Below the pieces are notes generated by a model, which had not been told where the DNA came from, did no database searches, and was given only the letters and a program-made list of their open reading frames with translations. Made by a program: the position numbers and the translations under genes. 38,620 bases of DNA from Anaerolineaceae bacterium. GTDB lineage: Bacteria > Chloroflexota > Anaerolineae > Anaerolineales > Villigracilaceae. Where the stretch lies: the NCBI GenBank assembly GCA_009885525.1, contig VFKN01000147.1, forward strand, positions 1 to 38,620. Reading direction: 5' to 3'. Positions 17,907-26,553 of the stretch are shown here, piece by piece. The stretch's first letter is position 1. Every line of letters begins with the position of its first letter.

Positions 17907-19508
17907 ATGATTGAAACCGACGTACTCATCATTGGAACTGGAATTGCCGGGGCGACTGCCGCGCTGCGCTTGGCGGAGAATCCGAATCTGCGGATTGCGC
18001 TGATCACCCGCTCGGAGCCGCACGACTCAAATACATATTGGGCACAGGGCGGTATTATTCATCGCGGGCCCGATGACCGCGCTGAATTACTCGTGGAGGA
18101 TATTCTCGCGGCGGGCGCGGGCGCGTCACTGCCTGAGGCGGCACGTATACTCGCAGAAGAAGGTCCGCCGCTTTTGAATGAAATTCTCATCCAAACTTCA
18201 AAGATCGAATTTGATAAAAATAAAAATGGTGACTTGAATTATGGGAATGAAGCCGCGCACCAACGTCGGCGCATCATCCATGTGGGTGATGGCACGGGCG
18301 CGGCGATCAGCAAGGGATTGATTGCGGCGCTAAAAAGCAAACCCAACATTCAATGGTTCCCCGACGCGACCGCCGTTGATCTGATCACGTATCCGCATCA
18401 CTCGCGCGACCCGCTCGATACCTATAAGCCGATCACCTGTCACGGCGCGTATGTGTTCGATCACAAAGGGCGCGCGGTGCATCGCACACTCGCAGCGATC
18501 ACCATTTTAGCAACCGGCGGCCTGGGCAGAATTTATCGCAACACCACCAACCCGCAAGGCTCGCGCGGAGACGGGCTCGCGATGGCGCATCGCGCCGGCG
18601 CGCGCATCATCAACGCGGAGTATGTGCAATTTCATCCGACCGCGCTGGCAGTACCAGGCTCGGAGGGATTTCTCATCTCGGAGGCGGTGCGCGGCGAAGG
18701 CGGCGTGCTGCTCACATCCGATGGCCACCCTTTCATGCAGGATTATTCTCCCCAGTGGAAAGACCTCGCGCCGCGTGATGTGGTTTCGCGCGCCATCCAT
18801 CATGTGATGGAAAAAAATGAATATTCCTATGTGCTGTTGGATATCGCTTCGCAAAAACCCGCGGAGGAAATTAGAGCGCGCTTCCCGAATATTTACGCCC
18901 ACTGTTTGAAATTCGGCGTGGATATTTCGCGCGATCCGATTCCGGTTGTGCCTGCCGCGCATTATTTTTGCGGCGGCGTACAAGTGGATGAGGTCGGGCA
19001 AAGCAGCATTGAGAATCTTTACGCGGTAGGTGAAGCGAGCTGCACCGGCTTGCATGGCGCGAATCGACTCGCATCCACTTCGCTGCTCGAAGGATTGGTT
19101 TGGGGAAATCGCGCCGCACGCGACATTGCCGCAAAACTGGATAAAGCGCCGCGCCAAATTCCCACCCGCGAGATGATTCCCCCGTGGGATGAAAGTCACC
19201 TCGATGCGGATTCCGACCCCGCGCTGATTCAAGGCGACATGCAGACGATTCAAAATATCATGTGGCATTACGTGGGACTCGTCCGCAGCGGAGAAAGACT
19301 CTCTCGCGCCATCCGCGAACTGCGTCACCTGCAAAACGAGATCGAAACCTTTTATCGTGTGACAAAACTCAGCGACGGCTTGATCGGCCTGCGCAACGCC
19401 ATCGAATCCGCGCTGATCGTGGCGCAGGCGGCACGTCATAATCGCCAAAGCCGCGGATGTCACTATCGCGTCGATTCGGTGGACGGCGAAGGGGATCGGT
19501 TGATATAA
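17907..19508 (+). CDS. nadB: L-aspartate oxidase
   Basis: DVLIIGTGIAGATAALRLAE, GGLGRIYRNTTNPQGSRGDGLAMAHRAGA, HPTAL, LYAVGEASCTGLHGANRLASTSLLEGLVWG. Confidence 0.95.
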   Translation: MIETDVLIIGTGIAGATAALRLAENPNLRIALITRSEPHDSNTYWAQGGIIHRGPDDRAELLVEDILAAGAGASLPEAARILAEEGPPLLNEILIQTSKIEFDKNKNGDLNYGNEAAHQRRRIIHVGDGTGAAISKGLIAALKSKPNIQWFPDATAVDLITYPHHSRDPLDTYKPITCHGAYVFDHKGRAVHRTLAAITILATGGLGRIYRNTTNPQGSRGDGLAMAHRAGARIINAEYVQFHPTALAVPGSEGFLISEAVRGEGGVLLTSDGHPFMQDYSPQWKDLAPRDVVSRAIHHVMEKNEYSYVLLDIASQKPAEEIRARFPNIYAHCLKFGVDISRDPIPVVPAAHYFCGGVQVDEVGQSSIENLYAVGEASCTGLHGANRLASTSLLEGLVWGNRAARDIAAKLDKAPRQIPTREMIPPWDESHLDADSDPALIQGDMQTIQNIMWHYVGLVRSGERLSRAIRELRHLQNEIETFYRVTKLSDGLIGLRNAIESALIVAQAARHNRQSRGCHYRVDSVDGEGDRLI

Positions 19509-19524
19509 ATAACAAAAGAGGAAA

Positions 19525-19552
19525 GAAGGACTGCCGAGATTGGCAGTCCTTC
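19525..19552 (+). terminator. Rho-independent-type terminator after nadB
   Basis: GAAGGACTGCC-N6-GGCAGTCCTTC, 11-bp stem. Confidence 0.8.
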
Positions 19553-19655
19553 ATCTATTTAAAGAGCACCGGACAAAATTAAATATATGGTTACAAGAAC
19601 AAGCACACGCAAAACTGTCACAGCCGAATTTGTTTTAATATCATAAAATTATCAA

Positions 19656-20591
19656 ATGACACGCCTCATCACAATCGGAAGCCTCGCGGCTTTATTTTTT
19701 AGCAGCACATTTGTATTGAACCGCGCCATGAGCCTGCAAGGCGGACATTGGGTGTGGACAGCCAGCCTACGTTTTGGATTCATGCTGATCTTTCTCATCG
19801 CGCTGTTATTGATCACACAAGGAAAAAAAGCGCTGAAAGATGTAAAAGATATTTTTCTAAAACATTGGATGTTTTGGATTCTATCAGACAGTATCGGCTT
19901 CGGCATTTTTTATTCGCTCATCACCTTCAGTTCACAATTCGCGGCAGGCTGGATCATCGCGACAACATGGCAAACCACCATCCTCGCCACGCCGATTGTT
20001 TTAATTTTCTTCGGGCGCAAAGTTCCGACCAAAGGATTATTACTAACCGGCATTATTTTCATCGGGATTGTATTGGTCAACATTGAACACGCCGCGTTGA
20101 CCAGTTTGCGCGAAGTTTTGTTCAGCGCGTTACCCGTTTTAATCGCGGCGTTTGCCTACCCGATCGGCAATCAACTTGTCTGGGAAGCGCGTATGGGACA
20201 AAATCCGCGCATCCCCAAAATTAACCATCCCATTTTGGAGAATGGCTTCGCGCGCGTTTTGCTGCTGACATTAGGCTCGCTTCCATTTTGGTTTTTGCTG
20301 CTCGCCATTACATCTCCGCCGCCGCCATCAAGCGAACAACTGCTCAGTACCGCGCTGGTTGCATTGCTCTCAGGAGTGATCGCCACCACGCTGTTTCTCT
20401 ACGCCCGTCATCTCTGCATCCAACCCTATGAAATCGCCGCCGTGGATGCGACTCAATCTATGGAAGTGGTTTTCTCTTTGATCGGAGAAATTATATTTTT
20501 AGGCGGCGCATTTCCAGGTCCGCTTGGGATGATTGGTGTTGCGTTGACCATTATTGGTTTGATTGCTTACATGAAGATGCAAGCCACTTAA
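19656..20591 (+). CDS. DMT-superfamily (EmrE-like) membrane transporter
   Basis: About ten hydrophobic TM segments; FFSSTFVLNRAMSLQGGHWVWTASLRF start. Confidence 0.7.
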   Translation: MTRLITIGSLAALFFSSTFVLNRAMSLQGGHWVWTASLRFGFMLIFLIALLLITQGKKALKDVKDIFLKHWMFWILSDSIGFGIFYSLITFSSQFAAGWIIATTWQTTILATPIVLIFFGRKVPTKGLLLTGIIFIGIVLVNIEHAALTSLREVLFSALPVLIAAFAYPIGNQLVWEARMGQNPRIPKINHPILENGFARVLLLTLGSLPFWFLLLAITSPPPPSSEQLLSTALVALLSGVIATTLFLYARHLCIQPYEIAAVDATQSMEVVFSLIGEIIFLGGAFPGPLGMIGVALTIIGLIAYMKMQAT

Positions 20592-20706
20592 AAATGATGA
20601 GTACAATTTAATAAATAAAAGATAATTAGCCAAAGAAAAGCGGAAGGATATCATTAGCCAAAGGTGTGCGTTTTGATAAATGGTAAAATGCAATAAGGTA
20701 TCAAAT

Positions 20707-21081
20707 ATGGAAACTTCAATATTCTCTGTCAAAACAAAAATCCGCCCGACTGGATTTCCGCCTGTGGCAAAGACCTTGCCCAAGGCGATTAAACGCATTG
20801 TGGCGGAACTTAAGCCTGAGAAAATTATTCTGTTTGGTTCGTATGCGTACGGGAATCCCACGCCTGACAGCGACGTGGATTTGTTGGTGGTCATGCGAAC
20901 AAGAAAACGGGAAATTGACAGATATGTCGTCGTTTCCAATGTATTGTATCCGCGCGATTTTCCAGTGGATATTCTGGTAAAGACGCCAAAAGAAATCGAA
21001 GCGGAATTCAAGAAAAAAGGTAATTTTTTTATGCGCGAAATTTTGAGCAAAGGGAAGGTTTTATATGAGCGACTCAAATAA
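20707..21081 (+). CDS. MNT-type minimal nucleotidyltransferase (putative antitoxin)
   Basis: IILFGSYAYGNPTPDSDVDLLVVM = GSxxxGxxxxxSDxDL; overlaps the HEPN gene by 17 nt. Confidence 0.85.
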   Translation: METSIFSVKTKIRPTGFPPVAKTLPKAIKRIVAELKPEKIILFGSYAYGNPTPDSDVDLLVVMRTRKREIDRYVVVSNVLYPRDFPVDILVKTPKEIEAEFKKKGNFFMREILSKGKVLYERLK

Positions 21082-21451
21082 TCCACTGGATTGGGTTCAG
21101 TACGCAGAAGATGATCTGGCAATGACAAAAAGTGCGCTGAAACGCAGCAAGCCACTGACAAGTCCTTCCTGCTATCACAGCCAGCAATGCGCGGAAAAAT
21201 ACCTGAAAGCAATTCTGATTGCAAAAGACCTTGAATTTCCCAAAACCCACGACTTGATTATTTTGGACAGATTATGCAGCGAAGCAGGGGTTTTGACTGG
21301 ATTTACAAAAGAAGACCTCGGCAGGTTGACAGGCTACGCCGTTCACACGCGCTATCCAGGAAACCAACCAACTCCTGAAGACGCGCAAGAAGCATTTGAA
21401 ATCGCAATGAATGTACGCAAGTTTGCAAGAAAATTTTTGGGAGTGAAGTAA
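21065..21451 (+). CDS. HEPN domain protein (putative toxin partner of MNT)
   Basis: CYHSQQCAEKYLKAILI...VHTRYPG; partner of the upstream MNT gene. Confidence 0.82.
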   Translation: MSDSNNPLDWVQYAEDDLAMTKSALKRSKPLTSPSCYHSQQCAEKYLKAILIAKDLEFPKTHDLIILDRLCSEAGVLTGFTKEDLGRLTGYAVHTRYPGNQPTPEDAQEAFEIAMNVRKFARKFLGVK

Positions 21452-21555
21452 ACACCTTCCACAAATCAGACCACGATGACGAATATGAATCACCCATTCG
21501 TAGACGGTCATTAACATCAAAAGGGACACAATATGACCGATCATTGTTTCATCTT

Positions 21556-23634
21556 ATGACCTCATCCCTCACCCCCTTCTTCAATCCTAGCGGCGTCGTC
21601 GTGATCGGCGCATCCACCTCACCGGAAAAACTTGGCTATGGTGTGGCGCGTAATTTGGTCGAAAGCAAATATCAGGGCGCGATCCATTTTGTGGGACAAA
21701 AAAACGGAACGCTCTTCGACCGCCCGATATACACAAGCCTCAATGAAGTTTCCGACCCCGTTGATCTTGCAATTCTGATTGTCCCAACCCAAGCCACACC
21801 TGAAACGATTGAAGCCTGCGGTCAGCGCGGAATTAAAGCCGTGACAATTGTCTCAGCCGGTTTTCGTGAAGTGGGCGCAGAAGGCGCGGCGCTCGAACAG
21901 CAATGCGTGGATGTTGCACGCAAATACGGCGTGCGTCTGCTCGGTCCTAATTGCATCGGCACGCTCGACACGCATCTGCCGCTTGATACAACTTTTCTCC
22001 AGCCGCCGATGCCCGCGCAAGGCAACATCGGTTTCATCTCGCATTCGGGCGCGTTCTGCGCCGCGATCATTGACTGGGCGCGCATGCAGGGTTTTGGATT
22101 TTCTCAAATTGTCAGTTTGGGAAATCAAGCCGATGTCAACGAAACCGATGTGCTGCCCGAAGTCGCAAATGACGCACACACCAACGTCATCGTCATGTAC
22201 ATGGAAGGCGTTTCGGATGGTCAGCGTTTTGTTAAGGTTGCGAGTGAGGTCACAAAACATAAGCCTGTCATTGCGCTAAAAGTCGGGCGTTTTGAAGCGG
22301 GACAAAAAGCGGCAGCATCGCATACCGGCGCGCTGGCTGGATCAGAATCCGCTTTTGATGCCGCCTTCGCCAAGAGTGGCATCCTGCGCGCAGACACCGC
22401 CGAGCAAATGTTTGATTGGGCGCGCGCGCTCGCGACTTGCGCGGAGCGGCCACCGAGCGGATCAAGCATGGCAATATTGACCAACGCTGGAGGTCCCGGC
22501 GTCATCGCCGCGGATGCGCTCGAAACGAACGGATTGCATCTTGCCGCGCTGAGTGACTCAACCCGCAAAGAACTCGCCGCCATCTTGCCCGCATCCGCAA
22601 GTGTGAACAACCCCGTGGATATGCTCGCCTCCGCTTCGCCAGATACATACGCAAATTGTTTAAAGATTTTGCTGCAAGATGAAAACGTCAACGGCGTGAT
22701 GGTCATTCTCCCGCCGCCGCCGATGTTCAAAACCGAAGAAGTGGCGGAGAAGATTATTGCAACTCTGTCGAACAGCAAGCTGTTCGACTCCAGAAAAAAA
22801 CCTGTTGTGATCGCATTGATGGGTTCAACTTTAATTGAAGAAGCACAAAAGACATTTCAATGGGCGAACATTCCAACATATCCATTTCCTGAACGGGCTG
22901 CATCCGCTTTGAGTGCGCTGGTGAAACGCGCAAAGTATTTAGACGATAGACCACAGACTATAGACCATATCGTCCATCGTCAATTGTCTATCGTCGGGCT
23001 TTCTCCTGATGAAATGGTTGCTGGTTATGGAATTCCAACCATTCCCATTCGCCTCGCACAAAATGAAGACGATGCAGTTGTAATTGCGAATGAACTTGGG
23101 TTTCCTGTTGTGATGAAGATCGCCTCGCCTGACATTTTGCATAAGTCAGATGTGGGCGGTGTGATATTGAATATCAATGATGTTGAATCACTCAAAAATA
23201 ATTATTTGCAAATGATGACGCACATTAAATCGGTAAAACCCGAAGCAAGAATCGAAGGCATGTATCTGCAACATCAAGTTGAGCAGGGACAGGAAGTGAT
23301 CGTGGGCATGGTGCGCGATCCGCTGTTTGGGGCGTTGATGATGTTCGGGTCGGGCGGAGTCGAGGTGGAAGGACTGCGGGACGTGGCGTTTTCACTCGCG
23401 CCGCTGAATCAGACCGAGGCGCGGGAAATGATCCGCGCGACTTGGGCGGGCAGAAAATTAAAGGGCTTTAGAAATATTCCGCCAGCGGATGAAGAATCGG
23501 CGGTGGACATCCTCATCAAATTATCATTACTTGCTTACGAGCATGAAGAAATCGAAGAGATCGAAATTAATCCATTGTGGGTGTTGAGCAAAGGCGCGGC
23601 GGCTGTGGATGTTCGGGTAAAATTGCGCGCATGA
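21556..23634 (+). CDS. ADP-forming acetate/acyl-CoA synthetase, fused alpha-beta
   Basis: N-terminal CoA-binding FFNPSGVVVIGASTSPEKLGYGV, GNIGFISHSGAF, SHTGALAGSE; C-terminal ATP-grasp GFPVVMKIASPDILHKSDVGGV. Confidence 0.88.
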   Translation: MTSSLTPFFNPSGVVVIGASTSPEKLGYGVARNLVESKYQGAIHFVGQKNGTLFDRPIYTSLNEVSDPVDLAILIVPTQATPETIEACGQRGIKAVTIVSAGFREVGAEGAALEQQCVDVARKYGVRLLGPNCIGTLDTHLPLDTTFLQPPMPAQGNIGFISHSGAFCAAIIDWARMQGFGFSQIVSLGNQADVNETDVLPEVANDAHTNVIVMYMEGVSDGQRFVKVASEVTKHKPVIALKVGRFEAGQKAAASHTGALAGSESAFDAAFAKSGILRADTAEQMFDWARALATCAERPPSGSSMAILTNAGGPGVIAADALETNGLHLAALSDSTRKELAAILPASASVNNPVDMLASASPDTYANCLKILLQDENVNGVMVILPPPPMFKTEEVAEKIIATLSNSKLFDSRKKPVVIALMGSTLIEEAQKTFQWANIPTYPFPERAASALSALVKRAKYLDDRPQTIDHIVHRQLSIVGLSPDEMVAGYGIPTIPIRLAQNEDDAVVIANELGFPVVMKIASPDILHKSDVGGVILNINDVESLKNNYLQMMTHIKSVKPEARIEGMYLQHQVEQGQEVIVGMVRDPLFGALMMFGSGGVEVEGLRDVAFSLAPLNQTEAREMIRATWAGRKLKGFRNIPPADEESAVDILIKLSLLAYEHEEIEEIEINPLWVLSKGAAAVDVRVKLRA
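22768..22794. repeat. In-frame palindrome (9-bp stem, AA loop) + CTCCAGA inside the acyl-CoA synthetase gene
   Basis: TCGAACAGC-AA-GCTGTTCGA-CTCCAGA. Confidence 0.75.
22942..22995. repeat. In-frame inverted repeat at the alpha-beta junction of the acyl-CoA synthetase gene
   Basis: GACGATAGAC ... GTCTATCGTC with internal degenerate ATAGACC / CGTC units. Confidence 0.65.
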
Positions 23635-24428
23635 TTACACTTTCAAACCTCACCTACTATCCCATCAAAGCGTGCCGCGGATTCGATGTGACTGAATCTT
23701 TTGTGGAGCGCATGGGGCTCGCCAATGACCGCCGTATGATGGTTGTTACGCCCGAAGGCAAATTTCTGACGCAGCGCGAATACCCGAAGTTGGCATTGAT
23801 CACGCCAACCTTAACAAATGATCTGGTGACTCTCGCCGCGCCGAATTTTGATTCGATGCGCGTCGTGCTTCAAAAATCCGGCGCGAATTTTCCCGTAAAT
23901 ATTTGGAAGAGCGAAAATGTTTCGGCTGTCGATCAGGGCGATGATGCGGCGCAATGGCTTTCGGATTGGCTCGGCGTTGCGGTGCGACTCGTCCACTTTG
24001 CGGATGGCTACCAGCGCGGACTGAATCCCGAGTATGCGATCAACGCGGATGACCACACCGGATTTGCGGACGGCTATCCGATTTTAATTATCTCGGAAGA
24101 ATCGCTGAGCGACCTCAACTCGAAGTTGGATTCTGCTTTGCCGATGAATCGCTTCCGCCCGAATATTGTTGTCAAAGGCGGCGCGGCGTTTGAAGAAGAT
24201 ATATGGAAGCGCATCAAGATCGGCGATGTTGAAATGGCGCTCGTCAAACCATGTCCACGTTGTGAGGTGACGACCATTGATAAAGAAACGCTTGAGAGAA
24301 ACAAGGAACCGCTCAAGACTCTGGGCAAATATCGCAAGCATGAACTTGGCGCGATTTTCGGGATGAATACCATTCCGTTGAATGAAGGCAAACTCGAAGT
24401 CGGCATGCGCGTGGAGATTCTCGCGTAA
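23631..24428 (+). CDS. MOSC domain protein
   Basis: LTYYPIKACRGFDVTESFVERMGLANDRRMMVV; NRFRPNIVVKGGAAFEEDIW; KPCPRCEVTTID. ATGA overlap with the upstream stop. Confidence 0.9.
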   Translation: MITLSNLTYYPIKACRGFDVTESFVERMGLANDRRMMVVTPEGKFLTQREYPKLALITPTLTNDLVTLAAPNFDSMRVVLQKSGANFPVNIWKSENVSAVDQGDDAAQWLSDWLGVAVRLVHFADGYQRGLNPEYAINADDHTGFADGYPILIISEESLSDLNSKLDSALPMNRFRPNIVVKGGAAFEEDIWKRIKIGDVEMALVKPCPRCEVTTIDKETLERNKEPLKTLGKYRKHELGAIFGMNTIPLNEGKLEVGMRVEILA

Positions 24429-24676
24429 TGGATTCGTTCATCAATATCCTCGGCTGGGTCGGCACGATCATTTATCTCATCGCATACGGATTGGTCTCTG
24501 CAAAAAAAGCGGAGAGTGATTCATGGCTGTATCAGGGCATGAACATGGTCGCGGGTGTGATGCTCATCATCAACACGATTTATTTGAGAGCGTATCCTTC
24601 CGCGGGTTTGAATATCGCGTGGGTCGGAATCGCGATTGTTACATTGGGTCGTAAAGTTTGGATAAAGAATGGCTAA
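24428..24676 (+). CDS. Small integral membrane protein (CBU_0592-like)
   Basis: ILGWVGTIIYLIAYGLVS...WLYQGMNMVAGVMLIINTIYLRAYPSAGLN. Confidence 0.65.
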   Translation: MDSFINILGWVGTIIYLIAYGLVSAKKAESDSWLYQGMNMVAGVMLIINTIYLRAYPSAGLNIAWVGIAIVTLGRKVWIKNG

Positions 24677-25445
24677 TTTTTCGCGCAGAGATTTTTTGAA
24701 AATCGGCGGCGCGGCATTGCTTGGGCTGGCGGGTACGCGCTTTATTCCAAAACAGGAAGAATTTTTTTTCGAAGCGCCGCTGCTCTGGCATGGAAGCCGC
24801 AGTTATAAAAATATCGCAATCACATATGATGATTGCAACTCGATTGTCCGCTTTCATAAAGTGGAGGCACTGCTCAATGAGTTCCCTGAATTCAAAGTGA
24901 CTTTCTTTCCGATTGGGTTGAACATCCCCGACTTCCAAAATAAAGATAAAGGAATTTGGAAACGACTGATCGAGAAAGGTCACGAGATCGGCTATCACAC
25001 GTATGAGCATGTCAATATTCAGGTGATGTCTCCTGTCGCTGCAATCATGGATTTTGACCGCTGGCAAGCCGCGCTCGTGGATGCGCTTGAGATGGATTAC
25101 CCCACGCGCTTTGTACGCCCGCCCTATAATATTCTCAGCCCCACGTTGGATATCCTCTGCCAGGAACGCGGATTGGTTGCCGCGGAATTTTCCATCGGCG
25201 GCGGCGGAGCGCCCGATGTGGTGCTGCGCGCCATTCAAAAAACCAAAGGCGGCGACATCGTGCAAATGCACATCCGCACTGAAGATTATGAATCGAGTAA
25301 ACTCGCATTCCCGTGGTTGAAGGAAAACAATTGGGACCTGGTCACGATGAGCAAGTTATACGATGACTATCTGCGCGAGCAGGTCAACGCGGATGGGTGT
25401 GATGTGGAAGCGGGGAATGAACTTACAAGAACGTGTGTGGAATAA
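24669..25445 (+). CDS. Tat-exported polysaccharide deacetylase (NodB-like)
   Basis: Tat motif SRRDFLKIGGAALLGLAG; NIAITYDDCN...KVTFFPIGLNI...GHEIGYHTYEH. Confidence 0.85.
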   Translation: MANFSRRDFLKIGGAALLGLAGTRFIPKQEEFFFEAPLLWHGSRSYKNIAITYDDCNSIVRFHKVEALLNEFPEFKVTFFPIGLNIPDFQNKDKGIWKRLIEKGHEIGYHTYEHVNIQVMSPVAAIMDFDRWQAALVDALEMDYPTRFVRPPYNILSPTLDILCQERGLVAAEFSIGGGGAPDVVLRAIQKTKGGDIVQMHIRTEDYESSKLAFPWLKENNWDLVTMSKLYDDYLREQVNADGCDVEAGNELTRTCVE

Positions 25446-25447
25446 AT

Positions 25448-25495
25448 GTAGACAGGTAGACAGGTAAACAAGTAGACTTGTTTACTTGTTTACTT
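25448..25495. repeat. Octamer tandem array, copy 2
   Basis: GTAGACAG GTAGACAG GTAAACAA GTAGACTT GTTTACTT GTTTACTT. Confidence 0.85.
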
Positions 25496-26464
25496 AATCA
25501 CTTCCCCCGCATACTTATCAGCGAACAACGCGGGCTGTCCACCTGTATGCCAGAATAAAATCGTTTCATCTTTCTTGAAAAATCCCTTGCGAATTAGATC
25601 GATCATCCCAGCGGCGGCGCGGCTTGTGTAAACGGGGTCGAGCAGCAAACCTTCGTTGCTGGCGAATAAATGGATGGCTTCGCGCTCACCTTCGCCAAAG
25701 ACACCGTATCCGGCCTGACAATAATTTTCGTTAGCGAGAACATCATTGTGGGTGAAAGTGATCCGTGTTCCAAATCGTTCACTGGCTTGCGAGGCAAGTT
25801 CTGAAACATGCGCTTTGAGTTCTATTTCGGGTTCATCAATACTGATGCCCAAAATTCTGCCTTTGAAATTAAAGATACGCTGCCCCAAAACAAATCCCGC
25901 GTGCGTGCCGCCAGAGGATGTGCCGAAGACGATCCAATCCGCGTGGATGTTTTGCTGCATAAATTCTTCCACCGCAAACGCATAAGCCAACGCGCCCGTT
26001 GGGCTTGATCCGCCGTAGGGGACGAGATACGGTTTTTTGCCCGATGCTACAGCATTATCAAAAGTTTCCTGAAGGATGCGGTCACGGTCTTTGCGATCTT
26101 CCACGGTGATGATCTGCGCGCCGAATAACTGGTCAAGCAGAAAATTCGCGGAAGATTGTTCGGGGCGCTCGCCCGTCAAGACCAGTGTGCATTCAAATCC
26201 AAATCGCGCCGCGGCTGCCGCAGTTTGTCGGCAGTGATTGGATTGAATCGCACCCGCCGAAATGAGCGTATCCGCGCCTTGTTCGCGTGCCTCTGCCACG
26301 AGGAATTCCAATTTGCGGGTCTTGTTTCCGCCAAAGGCGAGTCCCGTTTGGTCATCGCGTTTAACAAGCAGGCGAGGTGCGTTGAGGGCTTTGGTCAATC
26401 GAGGCATTTCTTCGATGGGCGTGGGAAGATGGGCAAAGTTGAAGCGAGGGATGTTGTAGGTCAT
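25490..26464 (-). CDS. D-cysteine desulfhydrase / ACC deaminase family PLP enzyme
   Basis: LPTPIEEMPRLTKALNAPRLLVKRDDQTGLAFGGNKTRKLEFL...GAIQSNHCRQTAAAA. Confidence 0.88.
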   Translation of the reverse strand: MTYNIPRFNFAHLPTPIEEMPRLTKALNAPRLLVKRDDQTGLAFGGNKTRKLEFLVAEAREQGADTLISAGAIQSNHCRQTAAAAARFGFECTLVLTGERPEQSSANFLLDQLFGAQIITVEDRKDRDRILQETFDNAVASGKKPYLVPYGGSSPTGALAYAFAVEEFMQQNIHADWIVFGTSSGGTHAGFVLGQRIFNFKGRILGISIDEPEIELKAHVSELASQASERFGTRITFTHNDVLANENYCQAGYGVFGEGEREAIHLFASNEGLLLDPVYTSRAAAGMIDLIRKGFFKKDETILFWHTGGQPALFADKYAGEVIK

Positions 26465-26480
26465 GCGGGCTCCTTTAATC

Positions 26481-26553
26481 GTAATTGGTAAATAGTAATT
26501 AAGGATTGGAAGTTAGTCAATTACCAATTACCAATTACCAATCTCTAATTACC
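26481..26553. repeat. Inverted heptamer arrays (GGTAATT / AATTACC)
   Basis: GTAATTGGTAA...TTACCAATTACCAATTACCAATCTCTAATTACC. Confidence 0.8.

Noticed and set aside
18507-19463. 318-aa minus-strand ORF opposite nadB
   Set aside because: Antisense to a clear nadB; no recognisable domain; long antisense ORFs are common in this GC and codon context.
20499-21224. 241-aa minus-strand ORF across the MNT/HEPN region
   Set aside because: Overlaps two genes with clear domains on the other strand; no family motif.
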